The notes: a model not told the origin generated them from the letters alone. A stretch of 17,113 bases of DNA from Gammaproteobacteria bacterium (GCA_029880755.1 JAOUNW010000026.1:1-17113), one strand, 5' to 3'; counted from the first letter of the stretch, positions 6,361-15,269 are shown. Translations and numbers: made by a program.

Positions 6361-7360
6361 GGGTTGGCGTCTCCGGTAACAGGTTTAAAATCAATTCCTC
6401 AATAGCGTTGTCAGGCACGGCCTCGACAGATAAATACCAGTAGCGGTCAGGCGCTTGCTCCAGCAATGATTGAAATTGCCGACATTTTACGGCGTCTTTT
6501 TCTGTCATGATCACTGGCCGGTTATCATTAAACTGGAGGTCCTCCGGTTGATAATTGTGATGATCTGCATAAGGATGTTCAAGCACTTCGATGCCCATCG
6601 ACCTCAATTGAGTGAAAAAACGCGCAGGATTACCAATCCCGGCAACCGCATGCACACTTTTTCCTTCAAAAAAGCCGTTGTCCACATCTTCAATAACATC
6701 TTCATTCAACCGGCAAAAACCAGTCGCGCGAAGCGTCATGGCATACTCTTTCGTCCCGGCCCGCCCGTTAATCAGGCTTAGGTGAGCTCGTTGCAACCGG
6801 GTAACCGGCTCCCGAAGCGGCCCGGCGGGCAGACAATGACCGTTACCAAAGCGCCGGTCGCCGTCGATGATGGCAATCTCAATGTCCCGACTCAGGGCAT
6901 AATGCTGCATGCCATCGTCAGACACAATGATCGAGCACTGAAAACTCTCAATAAGGTGTTTTGCCCCCCGCACCCTGTTCGGGTCCACTACCACCGGGCA
7001 GCCGCTATGCCGTGCGAGTAACACCGGTTCATCTCCCACAACCACCGGATCTGAATTGGCAGTGACTTTCTGTGGCCACACCCGCAAACTCCCTCGATAA
7101 CCTCTTGAGACAATTCCCGGATGGTAGCCCTTCTTTAACAGATATTGAGCTAACCATATAACCATCGGTGTCTTACCCGTGCCACCGACAGTAATATTAC
7201 CCACAACCACGACCGGAACAGACAGTCTGTGACTCGGAATTATACCGATGCGATATAGCCGGTATCTCAAGCCAACAAGCGCGCAATAAATCCAACTGAC
7301 GGGCAGCAACAACGCACTGATTACTGTAGTGCGCTGCCAATGACGGGTTATCCAAACCAC
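6353..7360 (-). CDS. lpxK: Tetraacyldisaccharide 4'-kinase LpxK
   Basis: LpxK phosphorylates the 4' position of the lipid A disaccharide at the inner face of the cytoplasmic membrane, using ATP. The 335-residue protein has a hydrophobic N-terminal helix (about 10-30) that anchors it, then VVVGNITVGGTGKTP (51-65), the characteristic Walker A region. HPGIVSRGYRGS, LLARHSGCPVVVDPNRVRG and the C-terminal VIMTEKDAVKCRQF are further family motifs. The start is GTG at 7360 with GGAAG six bases upstream. It lies 37 bases after msbA and overlaps the next gene. Its product is processed to Kdo2-lipid A with CMP-Kdo from KdsB, then flipped by MsbA, so neighbouring genes act in one pathway. Confidence 0.96.
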   Translation of the reverse strand: MVWITRHWQRTTVISALLLPVSWIYCALVGLRYRLYRIGIIPSHRLSVPVVVVGNITVGGTGKTPMVIWLAQYLLKKGYHPGIVSRGYRGSLRVWPQKVTANSDPVVVGDEPVLLARHSGCPVVVDPNRVRGAKHLIESFQCSIIVSDDGMQHYALSRDIEIAIIDGDRRFGNGHCLPAGPLREPVTRLQRAHLSLINGRAGTKEYAMTLRATGFCRLNEDVIEDVDNGFFEGKSVHAVAGIGNPARFFTQLRSMGIEVLEHPYADHHNYQPEDLQFNDNRPVIMTEKDAVKCRQFQSLLEQAPDRYWYLSVEAVPDNAIEELILNLLPETPTRG

Positions 7361-7397
7361 AGTCTACTTCCAGCGGTATGCATCAACAGCGCTCATG

Positions 7398-9158
7398 TCA
7401 GCTTTTATCGATTAACTGATTCTGATAAAGCGCAGCATAAATCCCGCCATGGCTCATCAGTTCCTTGTGCGTTCCAATTTCCGCCACGGTCCCCGCAGAC
7501 AACACTATTATCTTGTCAGCACTTTCCACCGTAGATAAACGATGGGCAATCACCAGGGTTGTTCTGTTCTTCATGAGTTTCTGCATGGCATCCTGTACAT
7601 AACGTTCCGACTCCGTGTCCAGCGCCGATGTTGCTTCATCCAGTATTAGTATGGGCGCATTCTTGTAAAGGGCGCGCGCGATTGCCAGGCGCTGACGCTG
7701 GCCCCCGGACAAGCGAACACCCTTTTCACCGACCACTGTTTCAAAACCGTGTTCCATCTTCTCAACAAACTCTGTAACGTGGGCTGCGTCAGCCGCTGCA
7801 TGCAGTCGCTCTTCGTTGACTCCTTCCTTATCGCCATAGGCTATATTATTGCGAACTGTATCGTTAAACAGCACGGTTTCCTGGCTAACCAATGCAATAT
7901 GTCTTCGCAGGCTGCTTAGTTGAATGTCTTTTGTATTAATATCGTCCAGCCTAATCTCGCCCTGCGTCGGGTTATAAAATCTTGGCAAAAGATTTACCGT
8001 GGTTGTTTTGCCACTACCGGACATTCCCACAAAAGCAACTGTCTGCCCCGGCTCAACAACAAAAGAAATATCATGAAGGGCGATTTGCGTGGATCCCTGA
8101 TAACCAAAGCCGACATTCCGGTATTCAATTCTACCTCGTACTCTTTCCAGTATTTTAGTGCCTTCATCAATTTCCTGATTCTCGTCGATAACATTGAACA
8201 CGCTCTGGGCGGCAGCAATACCTGTCTGCAAGGTTTCGTTAACCTTTGTCAGGCGCTTGGCAGGTCCCAGAATCATTAACATGGCACCAAAATAGGAAGT
8301 AAACTCACCTACGGTGATAGCCCCTTTTGCCGATAGCTCGAGCGCGTAATACACCACCAGCGACAACCCGGCGGCGGCCAACAACTGCAACACAGGTACG
8401 CTGGCGGCGGAAATGGCTGCTTTGCGTGTCGCTTGCCGGCGGTTTCTCTCATTGCTGTCATCAAATGATTTTTTTTCGATTTCCTGTGCACAATAAGCCT
8501 TGACGATCCGGTGTCCTTCCATCGCCTCTTGCGTGACACTTGTAATATCGCCCATGGATTTCTGGATTTTTCGGCTTGCGCTCCTGAACTTGCCACTCAT
8601 TAGCCGCATCAATACCGCCAGAACCGGCACAATAACAAGAAATATCAGCGTCATGCGCCAGTTTAAGTACAACATCCAGCCTATTAGGCCAATAACGACA
8701 AGACTGTCCTTGATTAATACGACAATTGCCTTAGTAGCGGCATTGGCAATCTGCTCAACATCGTATATCACCTTGGAAATGAGAATTGCCGTTGACTGAT
8801 TATCATAATAAGCAGTGGGCAACCAAACCATGCGACCAAACAGGTCCTTGCGAATATCAAATATAACTCGCCTGCCAATCCACTGCATTGCATAGTCCGA
8901 CCCGAAGTTACCGGCTCCTTTTAACAGGAATACTGCAATGATAGCGAGAGGTAGCCAGCGAATTACTACAGGGTCTTTTGCAATAAAACCTCCATCCAAC
9001 AATGGCTTCATCACCGCAGCCGTAGCCGGTTCCATGGCAGCACTGATCACCATACCTATCAGTGCAATTGAAAATATCCATTTATAGGGGGAGGTATATG
9101 TCAGTAACCGGCGGTACAGTTGCAGGCCGGTCAGGTGCTCTTCTTGTTGACCGATCAC
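7398..9158 (-). CDS. msbA: Lipid A-core ABC flippase MsbA
   Basis: MsbA is a homodimeric ABC exporter that flips core-lipid A (and phospholipid) across the inner membrane. The 586-residue half-transporter has a six-helix membrane domain (about 25-320) and a nucleotide-binding domain with Walker A GMSGSGKT (378-385), Q-loop ALVSQET, signature LSGGQRQRLAIARAL, Walker B PILILDEATSALD and H-loop IAHRLST. Membrane segments include TAAVMKPLLDGGF, typical of MsbA. Length matches E. coli MsbA (582). The GTG start at 9158 shares GTGA with the exbD stop, so translation is coupled to exbD. With lpxK directly after it, this is the conserved msbA-lpxK pair, here preceded by exbB-exbD as in Pseudomonas. 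General multidrug ABC exporters are the alternative but context makes that unlikely. Confidence 0.96.
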   Translation of the reverse strand: MIGQQEEHLTGLQLYRRLLTYTSPYKWIFSIALIGMVISAAMEPATAAVMKPLLDGGFIAKDPVVIRWLPLAIIAVFLLKGAGNFGSDYAMQWIGRRVIFDIRKDLFGRMVWLPTAYYDNQSTAILISKVIYDVEQIANAATKAIVVLIKDSLVVIGLIGWMLYLNWRMTLIFLVIVPVLAVLMRLMSGKFRSASRKIQKSMGDITSVTQEAMEGHRIVKAYCAQEIEKKSFDDSNERNRRQATRKAAISAASVPVLQLLAAAGLSLVVYYALELSAKGAITVGEFTSYFGAMLMILGPAKRLTKVNETLQTGIAAAQSVFNVIDENQEIDEGTKILERVRGRIEYRNVGFGYQGSTQIALHDISFVVEPGQTVAFVGMSGSGKTTTVNLLPRFYNPTQGEIRLDDINTKDIQLSSLRRHIALVSQETVLFNDTVRNNIAYGDKEGVNEERLHAAADAAHVTEFVEKMEHGFETVVGEKGVRLSGGQRQRLAIARALYKNAPILILDEATSALDTESERYVQDAMQKLMKNRTTLVIAHRLSTVESADKIIVLSAGTVAEIGTHKELMSHGGIYAALYQNQLIDKS

Positions 9159-9586
9159 GGCGTGCTGTTTTCTTTTGATGGTTGTTGCGTAGCGAAAGTA
9201 AGGTTTGTAAATCCGAGACGGCGCGCGGTATCCATAACCCGAATAACAGCCTGGTGCGGCGCCTTGCCATCCGCAAAAATCACTACGCTGGGTTTCTTAT
9301 CTTTTCCGGCAGCCTGAAACATGGCGTTAAGCAATGCATCCGGTGTCGCTTTTAACAATTGCTGGTCATTAATAAAATACTGACCGCGCGCATCAATGGT
9401 CACACGTAAGGTAGCCTCAACAACTTTCTCTTCTGCCGATGCTTCGGGCAACTTTATTCGTAATTGCGATTCTTTTGAAAAACTGGTTGTAACGACCAGA
9501 AATATCAATGTCATCAACAGGACATCAATCAAGGGAACCAGATTGAGTTCCGGTTCCGGGCTTTGTCCTTTAGAAGTAAATTTCAT
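9155..9586 (-). CDS. exbD: ExbD/TolR family biopolymer transport protein
   Basis: ExbD-type proteins form the proton-driven motor stator with ExbB and pass energy to TonB or a related periplasmic partner. The 143-residue protein has a short cytoplasmic N-terminus, one transmembrane helix (NLVPLIDVLLMTLIFLVVT, 15-33) with the essential proton-carrying Asp at D21, and a periplasmic domain (about 45-130) with IDARGQYFIND and SVVIFADGKAPHQAVIRVM. It starts at ATG 9586, 18 bases after exbB, and its TGA overlaps the msbA GTG. No tonB or tolA is in the window. The position before msbA-lpxK suggests a role tied to envelope energy, but TonB-dependent transport is equally possible. Confidence 0.92.
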   Translation of the reverse strand: MKFTSKGQSPEPELNLVPLIDVLLMTLIFLVVTTSFSKESQLRIKLPEASAEEKVVEATLRVTIDARGQYFINDQQLLKATPDALLNAMFQAAGKDKKPSVVIFADGKAPHQAVIRVMDTARRLGFTNLTFATQQPSKENSTP

Positions 9587-9604
9587 GACTATATTTGTAT
9601 TTGG

Positions 9605-10219
9605 TTAGGCGTTTTCACGTTCCCCGTGGAGAATTTCCACCAACTTAATGGCCTCCTGCTCCATATCCACCAGCAGCTCATTAATCTTGCCACGGAAATA
9701 ACGGAAAAACATAACACTTGGAATGGCAACACCCAGTCCAGCTGCCGTGGTAATCAATGCCTGAGCGATGCCGCCCGCCACAACGGCAGGATCGCCAACG
9801 CCATGACTGCTAATACCGGAAAACATTTCGATCATACCCAAAACCGTACCAAGTAATCCCAGAAATGGTGTAATGGCAGCGATAGTCCCGAGCGTATTCA
9901 GGTAACGATCCAGTTCAGGTACTACATGCCGACCGGTATCCTCTATCGCTTCTTTGATAATTTCCCGGTCATGATTCCGATTAATCAAGCCAGCCGCCAA
10001 TATCCGACCCAAAGGAGAAGTCTCTGCCAGTAAGTTGATACGCGCTTGATCCAGCTCCTTGCGCTGTATCCATTGCTGAATCTGCTCTATCAATGTCGGT
10101 GGTGACACATACTTCTTTTGGAGCGACCATAACCGTTCACCAATAATGGCCATGGCGGCAACGGAACAAAGAATGATGGGCCACATTAGCCAGCCCCCGG
10201 CTTTCACTAACTCAAACAT
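9605..10219 (-). CDS. exbB: ExbB/TolQ/MotA family proton channel protein
   Basis: This inner-membrane protein forms the pentameric stator around ExbD. The 204-residue protein has three predicted membrane segments: about 11-28 (WLMWPIILCSVAAMAIIG), 112-134 with TPFLGLLGTVLGMIEMF, and 150-172 with ALITTAAGLGVAIPSVMFF, the two last carrying the family's small-residue signature. The cytoplasmic loop between the first two helices contains EAIEDTGRHVVPELDRYLNTLGTIA. Length fits the short Pseudomonas-type ExbB preceding msbA. The ATG at 10219 has only a weak TGAGAAA upstream. It heads the eight-gene envelope run, 101 bases after comEC; that gap holds no promoter I can call with confidence, so read-through from comEC is possible. 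Confidence 0.92.
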   Translation of the reverse strand: MFELVKAGGWLMWPIILCSVAAMAIIGERLWSLQKKYVSPPTLIEQIQQWIQRKELDQARINLLAETSPLGRILAAGLINRNHDREIIKEAIEDTGRHVVPELDRYLNTLGTIAAITPFLGLLGTVLGMIEMFSGISSHGVGDPAVVAGGIAQALITTAAGLGVAIPSVMFFRYFRGKINELLVDMEQEAIKLVEILHGERENA

Positions 10220-10320
10220 AATTTCTCAGAAACATTGATAGATTTTTAATGGTTGTTTCGGGGTTAAATGTGGGGAGTAATTTAACAGACCCGGTCCATG
10301 GCGAAAAGCGGAAACCGCCA

Positions 10321-12651
10321 TCATTTCTCTGGCTCAGGCTGGTTAAACCAGTAACGTCGATTTTCCACCCGGTAAGCCGAGATTGTACGGCCCTGACGTG
10401 TCATACGAATCTCAATGGCACCGCTTTGGGGCGAGGTTCGCATGTTGATCCCTCTTTCCTGGTAACGCTTCTCTACCGAGGGATGGGGGTGCCGGTAGCG
10501 ATTCCGGTATCCCGATGGGATCAGCACAGTATCGGGCTTTACGGCATCCAGCAGCTCAATGGTAGACGAGGTTTTGCTGCCATGATGGGGGACTACCATG
10601 ACATCTGCACCCAGCTTCTCTCGATAGTGTGATACTAAAATATGTTCAGCGTCAGCTTCGATATCCCCCGGCAACAATACTGCACCGAACCGACTGATGA
10701 CCTTTAACACGCAACTGCCATTATTATCGCTGGCATAACTATCGCCTTTCCGAGGGTGTAATATGGAAAACCTGACACCGTTCCAGTTCCAGTCTTGCCC
10801 TGCCTGACAAGGCGTTGCATCCTCAAACCGGTCAGGCACACTGCTACGAACGCGGGATACAGGAATTCCCGCCATCACTGATTTTGCACCGCCAATATGA
10901 TCATTATCACCATGACTAACCAGTAATTCGTCAATTCTCTTCACGCCCTGGCTGCGAAGATAAGGCAGCACCACGGCACTGCCGGTATCAAAACGATCAC
11001 TGAAACGCGGACCGGTATCAAACACCAATGTTCTCTCCCGAGTACGCACTACAGCAGCAAGCCCCTGACCAACATCAAGCAAGGTCAACCAGACTTCATC
11101 AGTTCCAGGCCTCGCGGGTTCGATAAGGAATAAAGGACTTATCCAGATCAGTCCCAGCCAGCGGCCAGGCCAGGCCCTCGGCGCCAGCAGCAAGAAAATT
11201 CCTATAACACCACAGATAAATGCCCATAGCGGCGGATCAGGTAGTATCCAGGATGAGGGGCCGTATTCGATAATCCTGTCCAGAATCCACTGGCACGACT
11301 CGATGCACCAGGCCGCAGCGTTTAGCAACAGATTGCTTTCCCAGGCAGGAAACACATAGATCGCCAACGATCCCAGCAACACCAACGGTACGATCAGAAA
11401 ACTATAAAGCGGTACAGCAATAAAATTGGCCAAGGGCGCTGTTAGCGATAGGGTCTGAAAGAAAACGATCATAAGGGGCACTAGGCCGACGCTCACGGCC
11501 CACTGCACCCAGGCCAATTGTTTCAACCCGTTTTTTTGCTTACGATCCTGGAGTGCGTAAGCGATAACTGCAACTGCACAAAATGACAACCAGAAACCAA
11601 ATTCCATTGCCGATAAGGGATCTACCAGTAGAACTACTATCAGGGCTGAAGCCAGCAGCGTGCTTAAACCCAGATGGCGCTGTGTTATCACAGCCAGCAT
11701 CACTATAGCCAACATGCTTAAGGCCCGTTGAGTGGGCACCGAAAATCCGGCCATGGCCGAATAAACAACTGCCGCCAGGAGCGCTGCGACAGCTGCTGCC
11801 TTTTGGGATGGCCATAATAGCGTCAGCCTTACCGAAAGCGACCAGAGATGGCGCACAAGAAAATAGATCAGTCCGGCCACCAAACCGATGTGAAGACCGG
11901 ATATTGCCACCAGATGATTGGTGCCGGTAACGCGCAGGCGTTGCCACTGATCATCAGACAAGTAATTCCGGTTGCCATTGGCCAATGCGACAATCATGCC
12001 AGCCAACGATTGATCAGCGATACGCTGTCTTATCTGGTCCTCGAGCCACTGGCGCTCCCCGGCCAGATTAAATTCCGCCGCCCCCTCGCTTGCGACCCTT
12101 TGGGGCAACGGCCGGGCCCGCACATAGCCGGTGGCTCGAACGCCTTGTCGAAATAATGTGGCCTCGTAATCAAAACCACCAGGATTCTGGAACCCATGGG
12201 GCCGCTTCAGGCGCACAGTAAATTTCCAGTTTTCACCGCTACCAAACCGAAGAGAATCGGTTTCACGGGTATGATAAAAGCGCAGCAACACCTTCTGTGG
12301 CAAATCTACGTTTTGACCTTGCCAAACAGCATCTCGAACAGAAAAATGGAATCGTGTGGTACGATCAATTCTCACTGGAATATCAAGAATCTGACCCGCA
12401 ACCTGAACGTCCCGGCCTTCCAGTTCCGAGGGAACAGACTGGCTCAGTAACACACCAGCCTGCCAGGTCGCCCAAAAATAGCCAAACACTAAAACCGCCA
12501 GTGGAAGATATTGAGGCCTAAACCAAACAAGCATGACAACAGGGACCAAAAAACAGGCTGCCCACAATGGCATCAGGACCGGCGCGTGCTGCACCAGCAA
12601 AATTCCTGCTAAAAAAGCCAATGCACAAACCCGCACGTTGCCTCCCTGCAA
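10321..12651 (-). CDS. comEC: DNA internalization/competence protein ComEC (Rec2)
   Basis: ComEC forms the inner-membrane channel that brings single-stranded DNA into the cytoplasm during natural transformation. The 776-residue protein has an N-terminal region with two or three helices and a DUF4131-like soluble domain (about 70-200), a polytopic competence domain with VTGTNHLVAISGLHIGLVAG near 245-260, and a metallo-beta-lactamase-like domain from about 517 with LLDVGQGLAAVV, LVFDTGP, the metal motif SHGDNDHIGG (near 579) and VVPHHGSKTS. All domains are intact. The listed start is TTG at 12651 with GGGAG nine bases upstream; GTG at 12636 with GGGAGG four bases upstream is an alternative. A good promoter precedes it. 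Presence of intact comEC is consistent with competence, though other com/pil genes are not visible here. Confidence 0.95.
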   Translation of the reverse strand: MQGGNVRVCALAFLAGILLVQHAPVLMPLWAACFLVPVVMLVWFRPQYLPLAVLVFGYFWATWQAGVLLSQSVPSELEGRDVQVAGQILDIPVRIDRTTRFHFSVRDAVWQGQNVDLPQKVLLRFYHTRETDSLRFGSGENWKFTVRLKRPHGFQNPGGFDYEATLFRQGVRATGYVRARPLPQRVASEGAAEFNLAGERQWLEDQIRQRIADQSLAGMIVALANGNRNYLSDDQWQRLRVTGTNHLVAISGLHIGLVAGLIYFLVRHLWSLSVRLTLLWPSQKAAAVAALLAAVVYSAMAGFSVPTQRALSMLAIVMLAVITQRHLGLSTLLASALIVVLLVDPLSAMEFGFWLSFCAVAVIAYALQDRKQKNGLKQLAWVQWAVSVGLVPLMIVFFQTLSLTAPLANFIAVPLYSFLIVPLVLLGSLAIYVFPAWESNLLLNAAAWCIESCQWILDRIIEYGPSSWILPDPPLWAFICGVIGIFLLLAPRAWPGRWLGLIWISPLFLIEPARPGTDEVWLTLLDVGQGLAAVVRTRERTLVFDTGPRFSDRFDTGSAVVLPYLRSQGVKRIDELLVSHGDNDHIGGAKSVMAGIPVSRVRSSVPDRFEDATPCQAGQDWNWNGVRFSILHPRKGDSYASDNNGSCVLKVISRFGAVLLPGDIEADAEHILVSHYREKLGADVMVVPHHGSKTSSTIELLDAVKPDTVLIPSGYRNRYRHPHPSVEKRYQERGINMRTSPQSGAIEIRMTRQGRTISAYRVENRRYWFNQPEPEK

Positions 12652-12680
12652 TGCTGTTATCTCCCTGTCCAGAAATTGTT

Positions 12681-12709
12681 GTATTATCCTGTCGTTAAGC
12701 TCCGTGCAA
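12681..12709 (-). promoter_or_regulatory. Probable sigma-70 promoter of comEC
   Basis: On the minus strand TTGCAC (12704-12709) and TAATAC (12681-12686) are separated by 17 bases, placing the start of transcription near 12674, about 23 bases before the TTG start. The -35 lies exactly in the loop of a small inverted repeat, GCTCC (12699-12703) and GGAGC (12710-12714). Confidence 0.55.
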
Positions 12710-12787
12710 GGAGCCGCACAGGACTATCCCGGAATACTACGAATATATCAGTCAGTATGGCGTTGCGTAACAACTTGACTTCAGATA

Positions 12788-13330
12788 GTGGCTAAAAAAC
12801 TTATTAGACGATTCCTGCCCGAACCCGGATCCATACGGCGTCATAAACATTTGAGAATTTTTGGCGAGGCGCTTCATGATCCGAATCTCTGGCATTTAAA
12901 CCGGAAATCGGTCCCGGTCGCGTTCGCCATTGGCCTGTTTATGGCATTTGTTCCCATGCCTTTCCAAATGATACCGGCCGCAGCCCTGGCAATTGCATTC
13001 CGGGCCAATATCATTATTTCGGTTGTTCTGGTCTGGATCAGCAACCCAATAACGATCCCTCCGATTTTCTTTTTTTGCTACAAGGTGGGCACCTGGATTA
13101 TCGGTAGAAAACTCAACCAGGTATCTTTCGACCTCTCCTGGGAGTGGATGAGAACCGAGCTGATGACAATCTGGCAACCGCTGTTATTGGGATGCTTTGT
13201 AGTCAGCACCATATCCGCTGTAATCGGATATTATGGTATGCAGTGGTTCTGGCGGTTGCATGTGGTCAGCGAGTGGGAAAAAAGAAAAAACCTGAGGGCA
13301 AAACGGAAACAGGCAGAAACCAACAAATAA
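12788..13330 (+). CDS. DUF2062 family inner-membrane protein
   Basis: The 180-residue protein begins MAKKLIRRFLPEPGSI and has a short basic N-terminus, HDPNLWHLNRKSV (30-42), and two to three membrane segments (about 43-80, 81-105, 128-150). SNPITIPPIFFFCYKVG (85-101) is the DUF2062 hallmark. The C-terminal tail (160-180) is strongly basic. No biochemical function is established for the family; it is often found near comEC or lol genes in gammaproteobacteria, as here. The start is GTG at 12788, chosen because homologues start MAKKLIRRFLP; no Shine-Dalgarno is visible, and a 12-codon reading frame (ATG 12757 to TAA 12795) overlaps the start by eight bases, which could couple translation. It ends three bases from the convergent lolD stop. 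Confidence 0.9.
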   Translation: MAKKLIRRFLPEPGSIRRHKHLRIFGEALHDPNLWHLNRKSVPVAFAIGLFMAFVPMPFQMIPAAALAIAFRANIIISVVLVWISNPITIPPIFFFCYKVGTWIIGRKLNQVSFDLSWEWMRTELMTIWQPLLLGCFVVSTISAVIGYYGMQWFWRLHVVSEWEKRKNLRAKRKQAETNK

Positions 13331-13333
13331 TCT

Positions 13334-14014
13334 TTACTGCTTCAGCACACCATCTACCATAGTTAATTGCCTGTCCATACGGGCCGCCAGTTTCTCATCG
13401 TGAGTGACAACAATGAAACTGGTATTAAACTCTTTATTTAGCTCGAGCATAAGATCATAGACAGATTCAGCGGTTCGACTGTCCAGGTTACCCGTGGGTT
13501 CGTCCGCCAACACACAGGAAGGATGAGTCACCAATGCGCGTGCGACTGCAACTCTCTGCCGCTCACCTCCTGACAATTCTGATGGTTTATGATGCAGACG
13601 ATCCTCCAATCCAACACGGGCAAGCATATCTCTTGCCTGCTTGTTCGCGCCGGTTACCCTATTCCCTCCAACTAACAATGGCATCGCCACATTTTCTTCC
13701 GCGGTAAACTCTGGTAACAAATGATGAAACTGATAAATAAATCCAAGAGATCGATTACGCAAGCGGCTTCTTTCCTTTTCACTCAGGCTAGTAATATCTG
13801 TCCCTTCGATCTCCACCATGCCCGCGGTCGGCTGATCCAGGCCACCCAACAAATGCAATAGCGTGCTCTTTCCCGCGCCTGATGTTCCTACAATGGCGAC
13901 TTGTTCACCACGAGCCACGCGCAAGTAAACTCCTTTCAGCACTTCCACGCTAAATATCTTTTCTTCAAAGGTCTTGGTCAGACCTGTGCAGCGTATAACT
14001 AGATCTTCACTCAT
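13334..14014 (-). CDS. lolD: Lipoprotein-releasing ABC transporter ATPase LolD
   Basis: LolD is the cytoplasmic ATPase of the Lol complex, which extracts outer-membrane lipoproteins from the inner membrane and passes them to LolA. The 226-residue protein has Walker A VGTSGAGKSTLLHLLGGLD, the Q-loop GFIYQFHHLLPEFTAEENV typical of LolD, signature LSGGERQRVAVARAL, Walker B CVLADEPTGNLD and the H-loop VVTHDEKLA. Length fits the family. Its ATG overlaps the lolC/E stop in an ATGA, so translation is coupled to the permease. It is the last gene of the unit; no lolE follows, the next gene being convergent. Confidence 0.96.
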   Translation of the reverse strand: MSEDLVIRCTGLTKTFEEKIFSVEVLKGVYLRVARGEQVAIVGTSGAGKSTLLHLLGGLDQPTAGMVEIEGTDITSLSEKERSRLRNRSLGFIYQFHHLLPEFTAEENVAMPLLVGGNRVTGANKQARDMLARVGLEDRLHHKPSELSGGERQRVAVARALVTHPSCVLADEPTGNLDSRTAESVYDLMLELNKEFNTSFIVVTHDEKLAARMDRQLTMVDGVLKQ

Positions 14015-15258
14015 TCGTAGCGTAATGCCTGGGCTGGTTCAACTTGCGATGCTCGCCATGCCGGATAGATCGTTGCCAGCACGCTCATCAAAAATGACAC
14101 AACCGCAATAACAGCGACATCGGAAAAATAAACCTCAGACGGCAAGTCCGGAATCATGTAAACATCTGCAGGAATTAATTTTGTTCCAAACTGATACTCT
14201 ATAAAATGAACCAGGTCTTCCACATTTAATGCCAGCATTGTACCAAGAACCGTTCCGGCTATCGTTCCCACAGTTCCGATAACGGTTCCCTGTACCATAA
14301 ATATCTTCATAATGCCGAACGGACTTAACCCCAGCGTACGAAGAATCGCGATATCCGCCTGCTTATCGGTGACCACCATTACCAGCGTTGATACAATATT
14401 AAAAACTGCAACCACAACAATAAAAAACAGAACAACTATCATTACACGCTTCTCCATTTTAATGGCTCGAAAGAAATTAGCGTGTTTTCGTGTCCAATCG
14501 TATACATAGTAACTGCCACCGAGCTCTGCCTGTATGGATTTTGCTGCAGAAAAAGCATTATCCAGATCATTCAGTCTTAACCGGAGGCCGCTTACCCTGT
14601 CCTTCATTTGAAACAATCGGGCGGCATCATCGAGATGCATCAGCACAAGCGCGCTGTCATATTCATGGATACCTCTGTTAAACACTCCTACAACGGTGAA
14701 TCGCTTAAAGCGCGGCAAAACCCCTGCAGGAGTGGCCAGCGCCTGCGGTATCATGAGAGTCACCTGGGAACCGGTATCTATGTTTAGTTTCCAGGCCAGA
14801 GTGCTACCAATAACAATACCGAATGAACCGGCCTTCAGTTGACCGAAATCTCCCGACATCAAATATTCATTAACATCTGATACCTTTGTCTCTGCTCCAG
14901 GATCAATACCTCGCACCATAACGCCTTGGGTGTTTTTTCCCTGCACCAACATGCCTTCACCATCGATATACGGCGCAGTGGCTACCACCATTGGCTTCTT
15001 CTCAACAACCTTAGCGACGTTTTGCCAATCACCTAATTGCTGACCCACTTCACTTACTGTGACATGCGCCACCACTCCGAGAATTCGATCCCGGAGTTCG
15101 TTGCCAAAACCATTCATCACGGAAATCACCGTGATCAGCACGATCACCCCGAGTGCGACACCCAGCATGGATGCCAACGAAATAAACGAGATGAAATGAT
15201 TGCGCCTCTTGGCGCGGGTGTAGCGCAAACCGATGGACAGTTCTAATGGTTGAAACAT
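14011..15258 (-). CDS. lolC: Lipoprotein-releasing ABC permease, LolC/LolE family (possibly LolF-type single permease)
   Basis: The 415-residue protein has the MacB/LolC layout: N-terminal helix (22-48), a large periplasmic domain (about 50-265), and three C-terminal helices (about 272-296, 318-345, 380-402). Opening residues ELSIGLRYTRAKRRNHFISF and the closing YPAWRASQVEPAQALRYE are family hallmarks. Residues 170-188, IPQALATPAGVLPRFKRFT, align with the LolA-binding hook of LolC. Only one such permease is present with LolD; bacteria with one permease use a homodimer often called LolF, whereas those with LolC and LolE need both. A second copy elsewhere in the genome cannot be excluded. It starts at ATG 15258, 11 bases after capA. 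Confidence 0.93.
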   Translation of the reverse strand: MFQPLELSIGLRYTRAKRRNHFISFISLASMLGVALGVIVLITVISVMNGFGNELRDRILGVVAHVTVSEVGQQLGDWQNVAKVVEKKPMVVATAPYIDGEGMLVQGKNTQGVMVRGIDPGAETKVSDVNEYLMSGDFGQLKAGSFGIVIGSTLAWKLNIDTGSQVTLMIPQALATPAGVLPRFKRFTVVGVFNRGIHEYDSALVLMHLDDAARLFQMKDRVSGLRLRLNDLDNAFSAAKSIQAELGGSYYVYDWTRKHANFFRAIKMEKRVMIVVLFFIVVVAVFNIVSTLVMVVTDKQADIAILRTLGLSPFGIMKIFMVQGTVIGTVGTIAGTVLGTMLALNVEDLVHFIEYQFGTKLIPADVYMIPDLPSEVYFSDVAVIAVVSFLMSVLATIYPAWRASQVEPAQALRYE

Positions 15259-15269
15259 TTAGTGAATCT

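Noticed and set aside
10304..10318. Small hairpin GCGG-TTT-CCGC followed by TTTT just after the comEC stop
   Set aside because: A 4-bp stem and four T residues are too weak to call an intrinsic terminator, though partial termination before exbB is possible.
10220..10320. Promoter for the exbB-rimK run in the comEC-exbB gap
   Set aside because: AT-rich segments occur, but no -35/-10 pair with acceptable spacing was found by eye.
12775..12780. TTGACT just before the DUF2062 start, resembling a -35
   Set aside because: Any matching -10 would fall inside the coding sequence, after the start codon.
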